Under the pieces are notes generated by a model. It saw nothing but the letters and a program-made list of their open reading frames with translations, did no database searches and was not told the origin of the DNA. Position numbers and translations under genes: made by a program. Shown piece after piece: positions 32,093-46,656 of a stretch of 64,000 nucleotides of DNA. Numbering within the stretch: position 1 is the first letter of the stretch; the number at the start of each line of letters is the position of its first letter. The DNA comes from Bolinopsis microptera (lineage: Eukaryota > Ctenophora > Tentaculata > Lobata > Bolinopsidae): the NCBI RefSeq assembly GCF_026151205.1, contig NC_087072.1, positions 13,182,169 through 13,246,168 on the forward strand, in the 5' to 3' direction.

Positions 32093-35000
32093 TCATGAGA
32101 TAGCACCACAAGCGGTAATAGTGCCGGAGTAGGGGAGCGGAGGTCCGGAGTATGTGGTGAGATGTAGTGAGGACGGATCCCAGACAAGCAGCTGACTGTG
32201 CGACATTCCCCCGCATATCAGTACCTGTAAAAGAGAGGAACAGTTGTTAGATTAATCTGGCGGTTCGAGTAATCTGTTAGAATAATCTGGTGATATGTTG
32301 CATCAATCTGACATAATGTCAGATGATTAACAGACAAACCACTTCCGTCCTACTTTATTAATAAGTTTAACTATGAACATGTTGCAGTAAGGTCAGAGAG
32401 CTGATGTCACTAATTTGTCAGCTCAACAAGTATATGGTGCCAATTAAGTTGTGTCAGCTTACCAAGCTTATTATGATAGCACAGACTGGCCCAGAAGTAA
32501 CTATGTGTTAGAATCACGACACAGACAGTGAGTTTTACTGTGATTGGCACTAAAATATAGTATCTGGCAAAACCTGGAACCTAGTAAACATGGAACCCTG
32601 ACACGCAGCTAATTCTGAGTCAAGTTGTAAAATCTTAAAGTAACGGGCAAATATCTGACCCTTACCTTTTTTGACTTGGTTACAGCGCAGCCGAAGTAGC
32701 CCGTTTTAATGGGGAGGTCAGTGAACTCGGTCCACTTGTTGGCTCTCATATCGAACTGCTCTACAGAGGACGTGTAGCCCAGACTAGGGGAGCTCGTGAA
32801 GCCGCCCAGTGCGTAGATATTATTCTGAAACATTTGCTATTAACTAATTGACAATAGTGTAACGGTCGTAAACTGATAGCTCAGTCAGACTTTAACTCGC
32901 GAACAATGTAAATAAACTTACCAAAGTTACACGATAGTAATACAAAACCTACATATAAATCTTAATCATTATAACTCACATCAATAGAGACAAGGCCGAA
33001 TCCCCGACGCCCCTGACGGAGCGAGGGTCCTGTTCTCCAACTTCTCTCTCGAGGGTCGTACATTTCAACTGTGGACAGATCCATACAGTTTCTTCCTGCC
33101 CCTCCAGCAACAACTGAAATAAAGGACCGTGTTAATTAGGGTTTCTACGTTAATCACGCATATTCACGCATATCATTATGGATTCTGGAATCATTAAGAG
33201 TCAGACTATATGATAAGATGGATGATCAGTGATTAGTGGCCAATATTTAAATCAGCTTACCTATCTGATTGTTGTTGCTGGTAGCGGCGCAAGATCTCCT
33301 CGGAGTACCCAAACTAGCGACTTCTAACCACCTATTCGTTTCAGCATCTAACATCTCCATAGAGCTGAGATAAGAATTAGAATCGTTAGTTCCCGCCCCG
33401 ACGAACACGTTGTTGTTGAGCGCCACCCCACAGAGGTGGTTCCTCGTGTGCAACATGCTCGGTAATTCCTGCCACTGCCCCACGTACGCATCGTACCTGA
33501 AATAGAGTTTGTTAGGGGCTCGTGACTTATTGTTGACTTGTGACTGATTATGGAATATGTCACGAAGGGTAAGGTCATTTTTCGGATAAGAAACATATAC
33601 TTGAGACTTAACAATAGGAAGGAAATTAATTAAATTAATTTCTAGCCTAGGAACAGACACCGAAGTTCTCCAAAACAATCAGTTATTCTAAGAAATAATT
33701 TAAGTTTATCTGAATTGAAATAAGAACTTCCAACCCGGACCGGTGCTTATCTCACCTCTCAACATTACTGATATGGTCGGTCCCGTTACTGCCTCCAGCT
33801 ATGATGACGTCACAACCCCGTCCAATAGCCACGTGATCGCGTCTCTGAGTGAGAGGGAGAGGGAGCGAGTACCAGGAACTGTCACTGGAGTTAACCTCTT
33901 TGTCAGGAGGACTCGTGCTACTCAGATCACAGCCCCATGTCTTGGACCAGATAGAGTTTTCTTGTTGACCTGAGAGAGAGGGAGTTGGTTAGTCTGAGGT
34001 TAAACAGTACGAGGTTAAACAAACTGATAGTGATGGCTTTACTTGAAAAGCCTTGACACGCCAGCAAGCGCCAGACATCTATCACTCATGATGATCAATA
34101 TTAAAGTTATCTCTAGTTAGGAAGCACCAAGTGGTTTATCTCGAGTAGAAGCACCAAGTGGTTTATCAGTACCTCCAATGATGACAGCCAGCTCGTCCAC
34201 AATCTTCCTGCGTCCCCTGTTCCTGGGAGGTCCAGGCACAGTGCAGACTTGTCTTTTAAGGGGTTCAAAGTGGTTCAACAGCGCTGTCTCTAGGTGTGGC
34301 ACCGCCTCCACACATTTAGTGGTCGTGATGGCTTTCACAAAGTCGCTCGTTCCAAATAGGTGAAACCTGAAGTGACAGCGGTGGTTAGAGTTGATTTATA
34401 GCAATTATATAAAATCTGATAAGGGAATCTTATCGACCTGCCGAATCTCTTTTGTGTATTTATCTTGACAGGCGTTAATAGGATTACAAAAGTGCTTCAC
34501 CACACCCAGCATGATTGTTATCAACAGAAAACCGGCAGCAGTATAGGAGGGTAAACAATGAAATAGAGTGTATCATGTCGGAAAAAAGCATAAAGCTCTG
34601 TGTTTTTACCATACCTGACAGAGTTTAAAAGTTCAGGCATGAAGTCCCTCCTCTCGGTTTCATCGTGTTTAAACCACTTAGTAACCGCCTCCAGCACCAC
34701 CCTCTCCTCAGGAACCTTCAGTAGATCATCTGACAGGAGCATCATGAGTTTCTGGGGATCCAGTTGTACGAAGTCAGGCGTGTCGATCACTTTCGTGAAG
34801 TTTTTCAGAGCGTAAGATCTGGCCTCTGCAGCGGCGATGTTGCAGGAGTAAAGTTCAGAGACTTGCCACACAGCAAGGCAGTTTGAGGAGGAAACGTGGG
34901 AGGTCATGTATTTCAGGGCCATTCTTTTGAGGTCTCCTAGGTCCATCATCTCAGCTGCGGATAGTACACCCTGAACGTCTTCACCTGGAGATACGTTTTA

Positions 35001-35823
35001 TGGTCAGATAGATATAATCAAATTTATCAAGTTAAATGGATAGAATTGTCTGTAAAACATGGGGAAATGGTTGAAATTGATCAATCTGATGAGATATTAT
35101 TTTATTACCGATGTATAATGATATGAGGTTTTTTGTTGGACTTAAGCCAGTAGATTTGCAATCAATAATCATTTATCTAATGAACAAGGGAAAATACCAA
35201 GCAACCACACACGATTCACAATTCTGTGTTTCGTGAATGGTCGAATCACGATTTTCGCATACGTTGTAGGCCGTTAAGTATGAATTAAGAGTGAAGCTAA
35301 GCTAGTTTAATGGGTGTGAGGTGATCTTGTGGGTTTAAACGTATTTCGGATTTCCCACAATAATTGTAACTATTTCATTTGTAACTATTTTCCTTCGCTT
35401 GGTGGTCAAAGGCTCAAAGAAAGCTGCAAAAGTGACATAACCAAATTGACGATAAAAGTGCATGATAAAAACCATTTCTCACAGAACTCAAACTTTAAAC
35501 TAACCTAAAATACGAATCTTTTCATTGTAAATAAACCCGACAACAATGTCGAGCGTCTTCAGGGATATTCCAGTAAGTTTAACCTCGGTTGCCCAACTCT
35601 CGCGGGTTCCACACATGAACATGGCTCGGAAGTACGAGCACCGACTAGCCAGGATCACTTTGTGAGCGCTGATCTGGCCATCTTCTGCTTCTAGTATAAC
35701 ATCGCAGAAAAGAGAGTTCCTCCGCAAGCGTCCCAGGTGTTTGAATGCGGATAACAGGTGTTCTGAACTTTGCTCCGTGTCTGTGAGGGAGTTGTTTATT
35801 ATATACGGGACAGAATGTGCCAT
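32093..35823 (-). CDS. Kelch-like protein (BTB-BACK-Kelch), CUL3 adaptor
   Basis: Eight exons: 35505-35823, 34615-34984, 34173-34366, 33756-33969, 33261-33496, 32980-33113, 32666-32824 and 32093-32224, summing to exactly 585 codons plus a stop, a typical KLHL length. KLHL proteins use BTB to bind CUL3 and Kelch blades to recruit ubiquitylation substrates. The BTB domain (about residues 15-110) has FCDVILEAEDGQISAHKVILASRCSYFRAMF. BACK (about 115-240) has NCLAVWQVSELYSC and LMMLLSDDLL. Six Kelch blades follow, marked by AVIIGG, VIIAGGSN, VFVGAGTN, VVAGGAG, YALGGF and LICGGMS. The third blade has GAG instead of GG. A run of six or so serines and acids (SSTSPPDKEVNSSDSSW) expands the first loop. 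The exact orthologue among KLHL genes and the substrate are not identifiable by eye. Confidence 0.93.
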
Positions 35824-38800
35824 GAAAACATCTTTATAGTTGTCTTTAATTTAGTTAAAGTTCATTACTTTATAAATAAAGAGAGTCGTTCAAATTAACT
35901 TAACTTTAATACCGTTTATTCTAGACAGAAATTAATAAATTATAGCTGATTTACAACGGACCTGATTCAATGTAACGTCGTTTAGAGAGATGACACGGAC
36001 GAGACTCGGTCCTCGGAGTAGCTACAGTTGACATAACATTCGCTGTCTTGAGTCTGGCAAAGTGTAACGAATTACAAACGTGGAATGAAAAGTTACGAGA
36101 AAAGTAAAAAGCGTTTATACTTGGTGTTCAGCGACTATAGCTGTCTGACAGATGTTAAACATGTGAGAATCTGTCAACTGGAATTAAATTGTCAGGTCAG
36201 TTTACGTGACCTCCTTTTATAACTGTTAAGAAGTTCTTTTTAAAAAGTGTGAACTAGTCCATGTCACTACCAGTAGGATGTGGTGAGAGGTCAGTTAGAC
36301 CACCCCGTACCAGATTCAACCGACCACTAAGTGCCACAAAACTGAAACGTCAGATTCTGGTAGATTTATGTATCTATCAACCAAATTATCACTTGATGTG
36401 TCAATCATAATCTGTCAACAGAGGCTGAGATAAGTTTCTGAAGTAAGATTAGAAGACTGCAGACCAACTAATTAATTTTTAGAGGAGGTGATATCTGAAC
36501 CGTCACCAGCGGCGATAAAAAATAGCTTAAACTGACGAGCTCCGTTTCATTTACCAGAAAAAGTGATTGCCCTCAGAATGTCACCTTTTTGGTATATATG
36601 CAGACAAAATAACTCACTGATTAAAATAAGTCTAAAAGAAAATGACAAATTGCAAAAATACACCCACTTATCATCAGGGTTAATATGGGCATAATGTCCG
36701 ATTAGAAAACATTGCGGCAAGTACCAACTATCACAAACCACACTGTAACTACTTAATATAGCACCCAACAACAATACATTGTCTGTGATATATTAGTAGC
36801 ATATGATATTGTACACTATAACGGGAGACAATAGCAATGCCTGGGAACCACTCTATTAAAACAATACGCTTCCCACCAAAGCAAGGGAAACTGAATCTGT
36901 GAATATAACATCCTACACTTTGTTGTGGTTATATTACTGATTACTGAAGTACCATGATCTGAACCCCTCCAAGATTGGCTTCCGGTGCAGCATGTTATCC
37001 GGATAAAGTTGCAGACCTCAAAAAGAGTAAGATAATATCATGACAGTAACAAAATAACACAAAACACATCTGATACCAACTCTCGCACAAAGCGGCGACA
37101 CAGTGTGACAGTAAATATAGGCATTACAGGGATAAGGGAGACTCGTGATAACAGGTATATCTCCTCTTTAGAGGAGGAATCCTCGTCACCTCTTTGTGGA
37201 CCACTTTATCAACAGGGCACGTGACCCAGACCACCAGGTCACATGACCAATGTCTCGTTGTTGACGGCATTGTCCGGTATTGTTCTTATCCGGTCCAGTT
37301 TACGGCAGTGCCGGTAATGTTTTGGTTAGGTCAGAACCGCAGAGCTCCTAGTAAAAGTGCCACAGAGCGATTGCCTGGTAACTTGGGTCCTTTATCTAGG
37401 AACTGGTCATTGGTAACGAGAGTAGATATCAGGGGAACTGGTCAGTAGAGTGACAGGTTCTAGACAGGGTCCCAGACTGTACCTGATTAATGCCGACTAA
37501 AGTACGGACTAATGTGGACAGGGAGTGGAGCTCAATTTGAGGATAGTTTACAGGTCTACTACTTACAGCTGGAGAGAGATAATAATCACAGAAACAATCC
37601 GGCTCAACTTGTCAGTGTCATGTCACTCTGGAGTTCTAACGAGTCGCGCTAACCGCTGCCGTGATTAACTAAAAGTTTCCCATAATTGGAACTATCTCTT
37701 ATCCTCTTATCAACCCTTTGATCTGAAAGAAGCTAGTTCCCCTCAAAGGCTCGAGCCTACAGAGAGGTATTTGTAAACCAAGAAAGGGAAAATGAAAAGC
37801 TGAAAAGTGCTGACAAGCGCCCGTGAAAGCGTCGGGAGATAAAGTAAAACTGTGCCCGGTCTCGCCGTGGTACCCGGGCTCCGGGAGTCATGAAATATGC
37901 GGGCAGCTAGTGTGACTTTAATTAGGCAGAAAGTGCTTTTAGCTGAGACTTGCGACTAGAACTTCCACTTTCAGCGAGTGGGTACAAGCAAATGGAGGAG
38001 AGCAGAATTACACGCAAATACTGTGCGATAAACTAGAGAACTACTCTACGTATAGTGTAGGAGAGAGAGTTCTCATTTATTATGAAACAAAACACACAAC
38101 AACCTGATCGGCATATTAAAAGGGACTCTTCGTGTTATCAGAAACCTTATCACGCACAAGCATATCAAATGAGGGTTCTCCGATATACCCACAAGTCAAC
38201 ACGAGGCTACCTGCTCACTGCATGTTTCATGTGAGAACCTCATTAACTGTAAATGGTCGGAATGGTAATTGGATCGGGTCTCATTAAATGAATAGGGGTC
38301 CTGATTCCTGGACATTCTATCCCTCTCTTTTTTCACATGTTCAATCGAAACCGGACTATGAGATGAGGGCTAGCCAGTTCTGGCTGTGTATCGGATTACA
38401 CATGTTACAAGACACTCACATTTTACCATTAGTCACAAAGCGGCCCACAAAGCACTTTCTTAGGGTAAGCTTAGTAAAATACGCATTAAAAAGGCCCCCT
38501 TTATCGCACCTTCAGTTACTGTAGAATTGCACTTTAGCACCTATTTGATGAGTGATGAGGGGCACTTAGAGCTAACAGGGCTAGACACTAGTGAAAGGGG
38601 ATTTAATTTGGTGGTGGCTGTGATAATAATTTGTAAACTAATTTCCTGGTACCAGAGTGAATATTCAGGGGTATACCCGTGAAATGGACCACATACTGAC
38701 ATAGTTTCTGTAACATGTCGACTAGACAGGACCCTCCAAACTGAGGTGTAGACGGGAGATTACAGAGTCATTAGGATAACGAAATGCTCTGCAGTGTAGC

Positions 38801-39199
38801 GTGATCTATCAATGATTCAAATTGATCGAAATCGATTAGGAAATCATTAATTCAACTGAGCATTGATTGGATCAACCCAAGTAAATCAATTGAGCAATTA
38901 TAACGACATCAAGTTTGAGATAAACTTGTACAAAACCTTGTAAAGTTGTAATCAAATTTTATATTCGTATACATAGTTACAAGTACTTAGTACATAGCTA
39001 GACGACTAGGTCGCGAAAAATGCGAGTGCCTTGTCAACAATCCTTTTGGTGCACGACATTGAAACACCCGATGTATATCACAAATTCTCGCTCAAAACTA
39101 AACCTTAAATCTTATTATAAACTAAACTGAAGACACGGGGAGAATCACTGAATAACCAGGACAAAGAGTTGGGAGGAAACAAGCACCATATCTTCATGG

Positions 39200-39296
39200 T
39201 AACAGGTAGGTTGTGATGGTAACTTAACTGACAAGTTGTGGCAGTAATGGGCAGGTTGTGATGGAAACCGTGAGGCGGTTGTGATGGAAACAAGTA
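39200..39296. repeat. Degenerate tandem repeat with GGTTGTGATGG core
   Basis: The core AGGTTGTGATGGTAAC and close variants recur about four times (near 39207, 39229, 39251 and 39279). Non-coding. Confidence 0.6.
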
Positions 39297-42200
39297 CAAA
39301 CTACAGTAGTACGTACAAGTCGTACAACAATAACTACACGAGCATCACGTTTGCCAGAGCTCGCGACTTAGTGTGAAAACATCGCACAACTCTACATGCT
39401 AAATACAAAACATTGTAACAATATTTTGCGCTGGAAATGGCTCGGGAACGAATCATCACAACTTTTCCAGTGCACATTTTCACGATTGATCATCCACCGC
39501 ACGAGCGAGAGTAGACCAGCCTCATGCTGATATACTTGACTCGTATTGAAGTACTGGATGGAAAAATTTACAGAGAACAACTAGAGTTTAACTAACATAT
39601 GATGCTTATTTATCATGCACGCTACAGTAATCAATGGCCGCAAATTTCAAGACGTGCCTTAAAAATTCACACCAACACACTTATAATAAATTCACAACTT
39701 TTAACATCAACAAAAGATGTAAAAAGTGCGATTTCAACCAAGGTGGGGTCAGTTATTATTGATCTGCCAAATCACAAACAGCACTGCTTGGACTGAGCTA
39801 AGGTTGTCTACTCGAGCCAATAGTACGGAAATGAGGACAACAAATTTAAATTTGTCATCTTGAAAATGGCAATGCAGTTACTAATATACTATACACAAGA
39901 CTAATTACTGAAAACAGCGAGCAGTATTGCGGCGACCGTAGATGAGGGTGTTAGAGGTTCGTGAAGTACACTAAACTATCGAAACTTGTCACCAGGTTAA
40001 CCTATGCTCGGAGGATAGTGCGTCGCGACACAAGACAGGAACTATTAAAACGGCGAATGACTCAGTAAAACTTATAGCGACATTGGCCGGAAAAGTGCTG
40101 GGGAGATGACGGGATATCAGCGGAATCCCAAAAATTCATAACCGGACAAATGAGTTATACCACAAATTTGGGAAATTTAGCACAGACTGAAGAACACCAA
40201 CGGAAACAAGAACCTCCAAAAAGCGATGACTCTGTCTTATGAAATTAAATATCGGATAGAATTATAGAATTATAATATCAAGGTACTCGGAATTATACAG
40301 AATTATAATACCCGAGTACTCAGAAAAGAGGGACGTGACCCAGTGACCCACCAGTGACAGAACCAAGAGAGAGAGAGAGGGGGAGAGGGGAGAGGGCCTA
40401 GACTTGGTGAGACGTGACAGGTATTAAACCCAGTTAGGAGAATAATTAAAACCAGACGGTGCGGTAATTGGCTAATGTGATAATTGGAATTTAGTGCAGC
40501 AATTCATCGGGTACACTGACAATAGGGGGAAACAGTCATTTAGCATTATAATATTCGTAATCTTCACCCCTTAAGTGGGGGCTGATTTTATCAGAATTGG
40601 TAATTGAATTATGGTGTTACTGGTCAAATGGCGGGTAAAAGTTTGTAGAAGTTTGTCCCAACTCCCAGTTAGTGGAGAACAAAGTCCTACAGCTAAAAGG
40701 ATATATCACGAAATTAATGGCATTATTAATATTTAACACCACCAGGATCTCAAACAAGGAATTCCAGTCTGATCGATTGCTAAGAACAAAAACAGGCGTT
40801 AAAAATGGACCCGAAATTCCCAGAACAATCGAGCAAGAGAAATCAGGTAAAAACCTAAAACGCTATACAAGTCCGAGCCTGGTGTCGCAATAGTAATATT
40901 ACAAGAGCCTGGCCCACCGACAGAGAACCAGCAAAGAGCACAGGTGCTGCCGCGGAGAAACATTTGCAAAGGTTCACTATAGACACATGTGCTTACACTC
41001 GCGTACAGTCACTCCTACATAATATGTAATGCTCACAGCAGCTGCGCTGAACTCGCAGACCAGAGCGTAACTAGCGATAATTGTGAGCTCGACCAGCTAC
41101 ATGGGGAATAATTAGACAAACTAGCTCCTCTCATCTCATGTTAACGAGAAAATTCACAGTTTAAACCCTCATTATTATTCAGATGACAACTGACAGGGCA
41201 GGTATTGCTATTCCGGTAATTAGGAAAGAGCGGGGAGGAAGGGCTGGCGACCTGCCAGTACCCTCGGGTAGTAATTGGGGGTTACTAGTGACTACGATAA
41301 ATCGAGATTTGAGACACTGGCAAGAGCTGGCGACAAATCTTATTGTTGGCTAGCTAAAGAGAGAGACGAAATTCAAGATCGTTTAGCGAAACAGCGACAT
41401 GATATGTCTGCCTCTAAATAGTATAGACGCCAAATTATCGAGTGTACTTGTAAGTTACATTATGAGACTATAATAATATGTTAGTTATACAATATACAAT
41501 GAGAATATAACATGAGAATTGAAGATGATAACGCACAATAACGAATACAAGGTGAATAGTATCAGTTGGAAAGGGTAGAAACATACGGAGTGTAACGGTA
41601 AAGGGGAGAGCGTCATTGGCCTTTAACTTACACGCGTGATCGCAATTAACGGTGACTTTACATGCCCACGTGCTAGGTCACGAGCCGCGCACGATCTTTC
41701 GTTTTTTAGACTCGCTACAGGTAGTATATATATATACATCATACTAGTATACATTCCACATTACACACCGCATTGTAACATTGGAGAACAGCTACAGGTC
41801 CATTACAGTTAGCAATTTTGTGGAGCACTGTCTTGAGAGACTACCCACAGTTACCATCAAGCAACTAGATCAAGTAACCAGATCAAGTAACCAGATCAAG
41901 ACCATCTTATCCCATTTGCTGAACAACTCCGTAATGAGAGTGAAGGGGGACGTGGTGGGGTTGAGATTGAATCAGGGCCATTGACTGGTTATGGCTGGTT
42001 ATTAGCAAAACAGTGCGTTTAAACAAACATATATATTGATCATAGATCGACCCTGTTTAACGATAATAAATGTTAAACATGGTACAGGAGAGCGACTGGG
42101 AGACGGCAGAAAATTGGGAAATGGTCCGATCATTAACCACTAACACATGATAATGATATCACCGTTGTATCCCTGGACTAATAACAGTCCTATTTTACTA

Positions 42201-43333
42201 CTAGGCTGCTGTAGAAACTCCGCAGAGACAAAATACACAGGAGCCCCGATAGTACGGGATCAACATATAGTCTCGACAGAGGGCGCCAAGTTGAGCACGT
42301 TATTAGTGGAGCTGTATGTTTAACAAACAAATGATCACAGATCTAGGGGAGATGTCTGGGAGATTCAGGTACACAATTTGTTATGTGTAACGGTGGTGAC
42401 CTGTGGTTCCGATGGATAAATGATCTATGTGCGAGACTGACATTGATAACATATATTGGCAAGATTGCCGTCGCCGGAGTTGCAGATACCAAAAACAAGT
42501 CAACTTGTCAGGACGTCAGGGTACGTAGTTAATAAATTTAACTGATCATCTAAGTTATCAAGATACGCTGACGCCGATAATGCTAACTGTCAGGTTATTC
42601 AGGTAATGAGAAAAAACAAAATTTATAATAATGCGCATTGTGCATGCCCAGCAACCACTCGCACTGCATAAACTTCAAAACCAATAGCGACTGTTCACAG
42701 CTGATCGGGCATAAGTTATTCTCAAAGGGAATCCAAAGAATGATAAATAGCGAAGTCTCCCGTTGAAAGAAGTAACAAGTAAGCAGAACAATTCCTTTGA
42801 AGACAGACAGTTCACATAATTGGTATGAGGTAAAGACAGGGAAACTGACGCTATCACTTACGAATGTGGCCCGACAAAGGAGAATGAGGTAGTTTTGTAG
42901 CAGTACATCAGCTAAAGTGTGAGAGAGTTGCGAAAGAGAGTTACACAATGTGTACATAAGCCTAGCTAACATCTGCTTTTAGAGATGGTTCTGAAGTATG
43001 AGTCTGAGTCTGAGTCAGTTGCCCTATGAGGCGAGATGGAGCGAGGGAGCACGTGACCTTGGGATGAGACACGTGACTGAGAACGTGACTGAGAACTGTG
43101 ATACATGCGATGTTGGAAGTTTCAACATGGAACCTGAGGAACTATTCCAGAAGTAATGAGTGTAAAAGACTGAGATTGGAACGTGATGCAACGTGGTAAC
43201 AATATGTGGGTCGTGGTAATCGTGGCAAAATATAGTTAGCTAAGGGTGTAAATAGAATTATCCGTATCAGGGGGTCAATGATAAACTTCCGTAAACTTGC
43301 GGAAATTGAGGTGAACAATGACCGAATGTCGAT

Positions 43334-43355
43334 GGGGGGGGGGGGGGGGGGGGGG
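43334..43355 (+). repeat. Homopolymer of 22 G
   Basis: Uninterrupted G run on the plus strand. It could form G-quadruplex structures, but length errors are common in assemblies of such tracts. Confidence 0.9.
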
Positions 43356-44838
43356 TCATGAGTAGGTGTCTCAAGACCTGTAATTGGCTGTCCAACCAAC
43401 AAGTAAAATGATGAAGAGGTCAATGATTGATTATAGAAACTTGCCAAATATCTGGTAATAGAGAGGATCAATGACCAAATATCGAAGATAGGAGGTAACA
43501 GTCGAGTAACAACCTGCAGATATTTCGGGAACTAGGAGACTCTGTGAAAGAGATCTCTAAATCTGGAGACCTATGATCCCTGACATGGTGTTGGCACCAG
43601 GAACCCTACCACACTTACAGAAATAGAGAGGAATAATGACGAGGTACTGACGGCAGGGAGTAACACTCGGACAACAACTTGCAAATAGTCCAAGAACTTC
43701 CAGTCTCTGATACGATCTGCTACTAAAAGGTGGAGTAATCTCAGGACCGGCCAGGCAAACAAGTACTAAAATAACACACACCTCAGTATTGACACTAACG
43801 CAACGCTCCTAGCACTAAATCTAGCATTTGCACGGCATAATCGGCCTCAAATCCAGGAAATCAGGACAGCCTCTGTCCGACCTAGACAGCAGCCGCTGAC
43901 GTAGCTCAGCTCTATAATTGTTACCTCCAAGGTGGTTATATTGTAATTAGTTATGTAATTACTAATTAGTTATGATTGATTATGCGACATGGCCGGTCGT
44001 TGAGGGATGGTTTGCCTGGATCTGGGTGTCTCCATCTATCAATTCGGGAGTCATCCTTTCAACAGTTCCTCTATCGGAACATGACATAACATATAAACGT
44101 AATTCGTATGGTCGTATAGTTACATACTCTACCTAGCCTGGCTATTGTACTAAAATTAATCCACAAGGCTAATTTGTCCGACACCGGAAAACTCTTCTAA
44201 GGAAAATAATAAATCTGGTGCACACGAAACATAAAACCAACGCACTGAATAACCTATCACAGGGCCCCAAAATATTATTCTGAACATCCGGGCTCCACAT
44301 CACCAGGGAAAATCTCAGGGCCACGCTATTTCTGGTAAGTTATCAAAAATTCTCTCAACCATGAAAAAGGTTAACAGTAAGAAAAGTTGAGAAATATGAA
44401 TGACGACAGCGCTTTTGTAGGGATACAATTCGCTCTTATCAGTCCTCCGGTCATAACGAACAAATATAAATATAAAAGTGCAATTGAGAGTGGCACACGT
44501 TCACACAGCATATCATGTCCCGTGATTAATAACACCATTGTTGTCATTAAAAGAGATCACGATCACAAATAACAAAACAGACACCTACATCGAATACAAG
44601 TTGGTACGCTGATTCCAAACACCACACTCGGGGAAACAACAAGTGCACTTCACAGTTAGTACCACACAAACTACCCTACTAAATACATTACATCAGAACT
44701 GTGAACACCACGTGGTAATTGGGACAGTGCTGACTGCACAGCGTTACCAGTAGGAACAAAGACAGGTCTAGCACAAATAATAGTGTCCCATAGATAGACC
44801 AGATAGTAAAACAATAGCACAGTTCAGCCGGACAGGAA

Positions 44839-44889
44839 CCAATAGTGGGGTGGTGGGGCAGCCAATAGTGGGGTGGCGGGGCAGCCAAT
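44839..44889 (+). promoter_or_regulatory. Triple CCAAT-box array, 23-bp period
   Basis: CCAAT occurs at 44839-44843, 44862-44866 and 44885-44889. The 23-bp unit CCAATAGTGGGGTGGTGGGG plus CAG is repeated twice, followed by CCAATGAGGG and GC-rich GGGGCGGC downstream (about 44920). Regular CCAAT spacing and GC boxes suggest NF-Y/Sp-type promoter DNA, but no adjacent exon was recognised. Confidence 0.4.
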
Positions 44890-46569
44890 GAGGGACTAGC
44901 GGGCACAGGAACTGAGGTGGGGCGGCAGTGTGAAGTGTAACCACTACACTGTGTTAATTTAACTGCTGTTGACGCTACTTAGCTCGGGCTAGCCTGGTTA
45001 GAGCCACATTACCATAACCTGGACGTTAAACGTTTGCTTTGTAGACGAGAGGGGCAGCTCACTCAGTGAATTATTCAAAAAGAAGGAGGCAGAAATGGTA
45101 CCGAACAATCCGGGTTAGCCTGATACAAAGGGACATCTTGACTACGATCACAATAAAATCAAGTACTAAGTCGTCAACAAACCGATGTTTAGTGGAGATC
45201 AAAGCTAAGCATCCTCTCAAAGAACCCAAGGTGGATCTACCCTCTAAGAGCTGACTGTGCGAGAACACCTTGTCTCTTCTAGTCCTGGAACAAACCCTAC
45301 AAAGAGCCACGTAACCCCTGCAGCCAGATGTGAGACGAGGGTGGGGCGTGCTCTCTAACGTTACTAATGCCTGGTTACAGGGACCCTGCTTGGAGCACAC
45401 ATCCGGGAGCACTGTTATACAGTCCAACTAGAGCCATTAAACCTGAACCCATTAACTAGGCTCATTAGTTAGAACTGGTCTTGTAACTGTATAAGACAGT
45501 ACTGCGGGGACGTTATCTTGGTAATGGTTTAACCAATCAGAGGGACGAACCTGCACGAAACTTAAACCTGGGTGGATGGAACTGAATGTTTAGTAGAAAC
45601 TAGAGATTAAGTAGCTTGCTTAGAGTTACTAGGCTTGGTTAGTAAAGTAACTGAATTAGAGATAGGTAGGCTGGGCAAGTTGAGGATGATATATCCTGTG
45701 CCTGGCGGCTGGTTCTAAACTGGTTCTTTAGTAGCACTAGAAAGAGACTGTCATGAATGAAAGAAAACCGAAAATAGGAGATTTACTGGGTGCTTCAGCT
45801 GCTGAAGGTTTCTAATTGCGGTTGGCTCTGCAATTTCGGGTAATTTCAGGCTAACAAATGTTAAATCAAGCACTTTTCATCCCGATTCTGCTGATCTTAA
45901 ATCTAAATATATCTTATTCGACTAAGAAGTGCAGTTCAACTATAAACTATATTAGATTATGAGATAATAACCAATAACCAATACAATGCAATAGCTATAC
46001 TATATGTTGACAGTTAAGTTTAACCGATCGATACAATTTATTAAAAACTGAAACGACCGACACTGAATTATGGCAGTGAAACTTCTTTACGGACTCCGTA
46101 TTTATATCACTATAAATAGACGATGCTTCTAACTAAGCATGGTGTATTCTGATTAACAAAGTTGCATATTCATGTAGTAAGACCTGGCAGAATTCAGAAA
46201 GTTCTCGATAACTCTCCAGTACTATCGATCAACCATGGCTACTGTACAGTGTACAACTACTACAGTATATAGCCGTGTTTCACAATGCATGTAACTTTTA
46301 CAAAGCGAATAATACAGATTATGCAGGATTTGGTTAGTTTGTGGGAGATAAGTATTAAACAATCAAACTAACCTATTCTATACAATGTCATATTAGTAGA
46401 GAGAGATGTATAAACTATAACTATACAGCTGACTAACCCGGAGTAACGAATAGGAGAAAATTAGCACAAAAAGAGGAACCAATATAAACTCTACCAGCAG
46501 GACAGATAGCTAACAATTTCACACAAGGAGAGCGCATGTTAATAATAACACGATAACACCCATATTAAC

Positions 46570-46656
46570 ACCTCCATCTCCGAGCAGAGAGGAAGAGGAG
46601 AGATGGAGAAGGGAGGAGGAGAGTGAGAAGGAGGAACAGGAGGAGGAGAGAGGAGG
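46570..46656 (+). repeat. GA-rich purine tract
   Basis: About 85 bases of almost pure purine on the plus strand (GAGAGGAAGAGGAGAGATGG and similar). Possible triplex-forming or simple-sequence DNA; no coding meaning. Confidence 0.7.

Noticed and set aside
41781-41984. 67-residue plus-strand frame after a TATATATATA run
   Set aside because: Contains a short tandem duplication (AGATCAAGTAACC) and no family similarity; not enough to call a gene.
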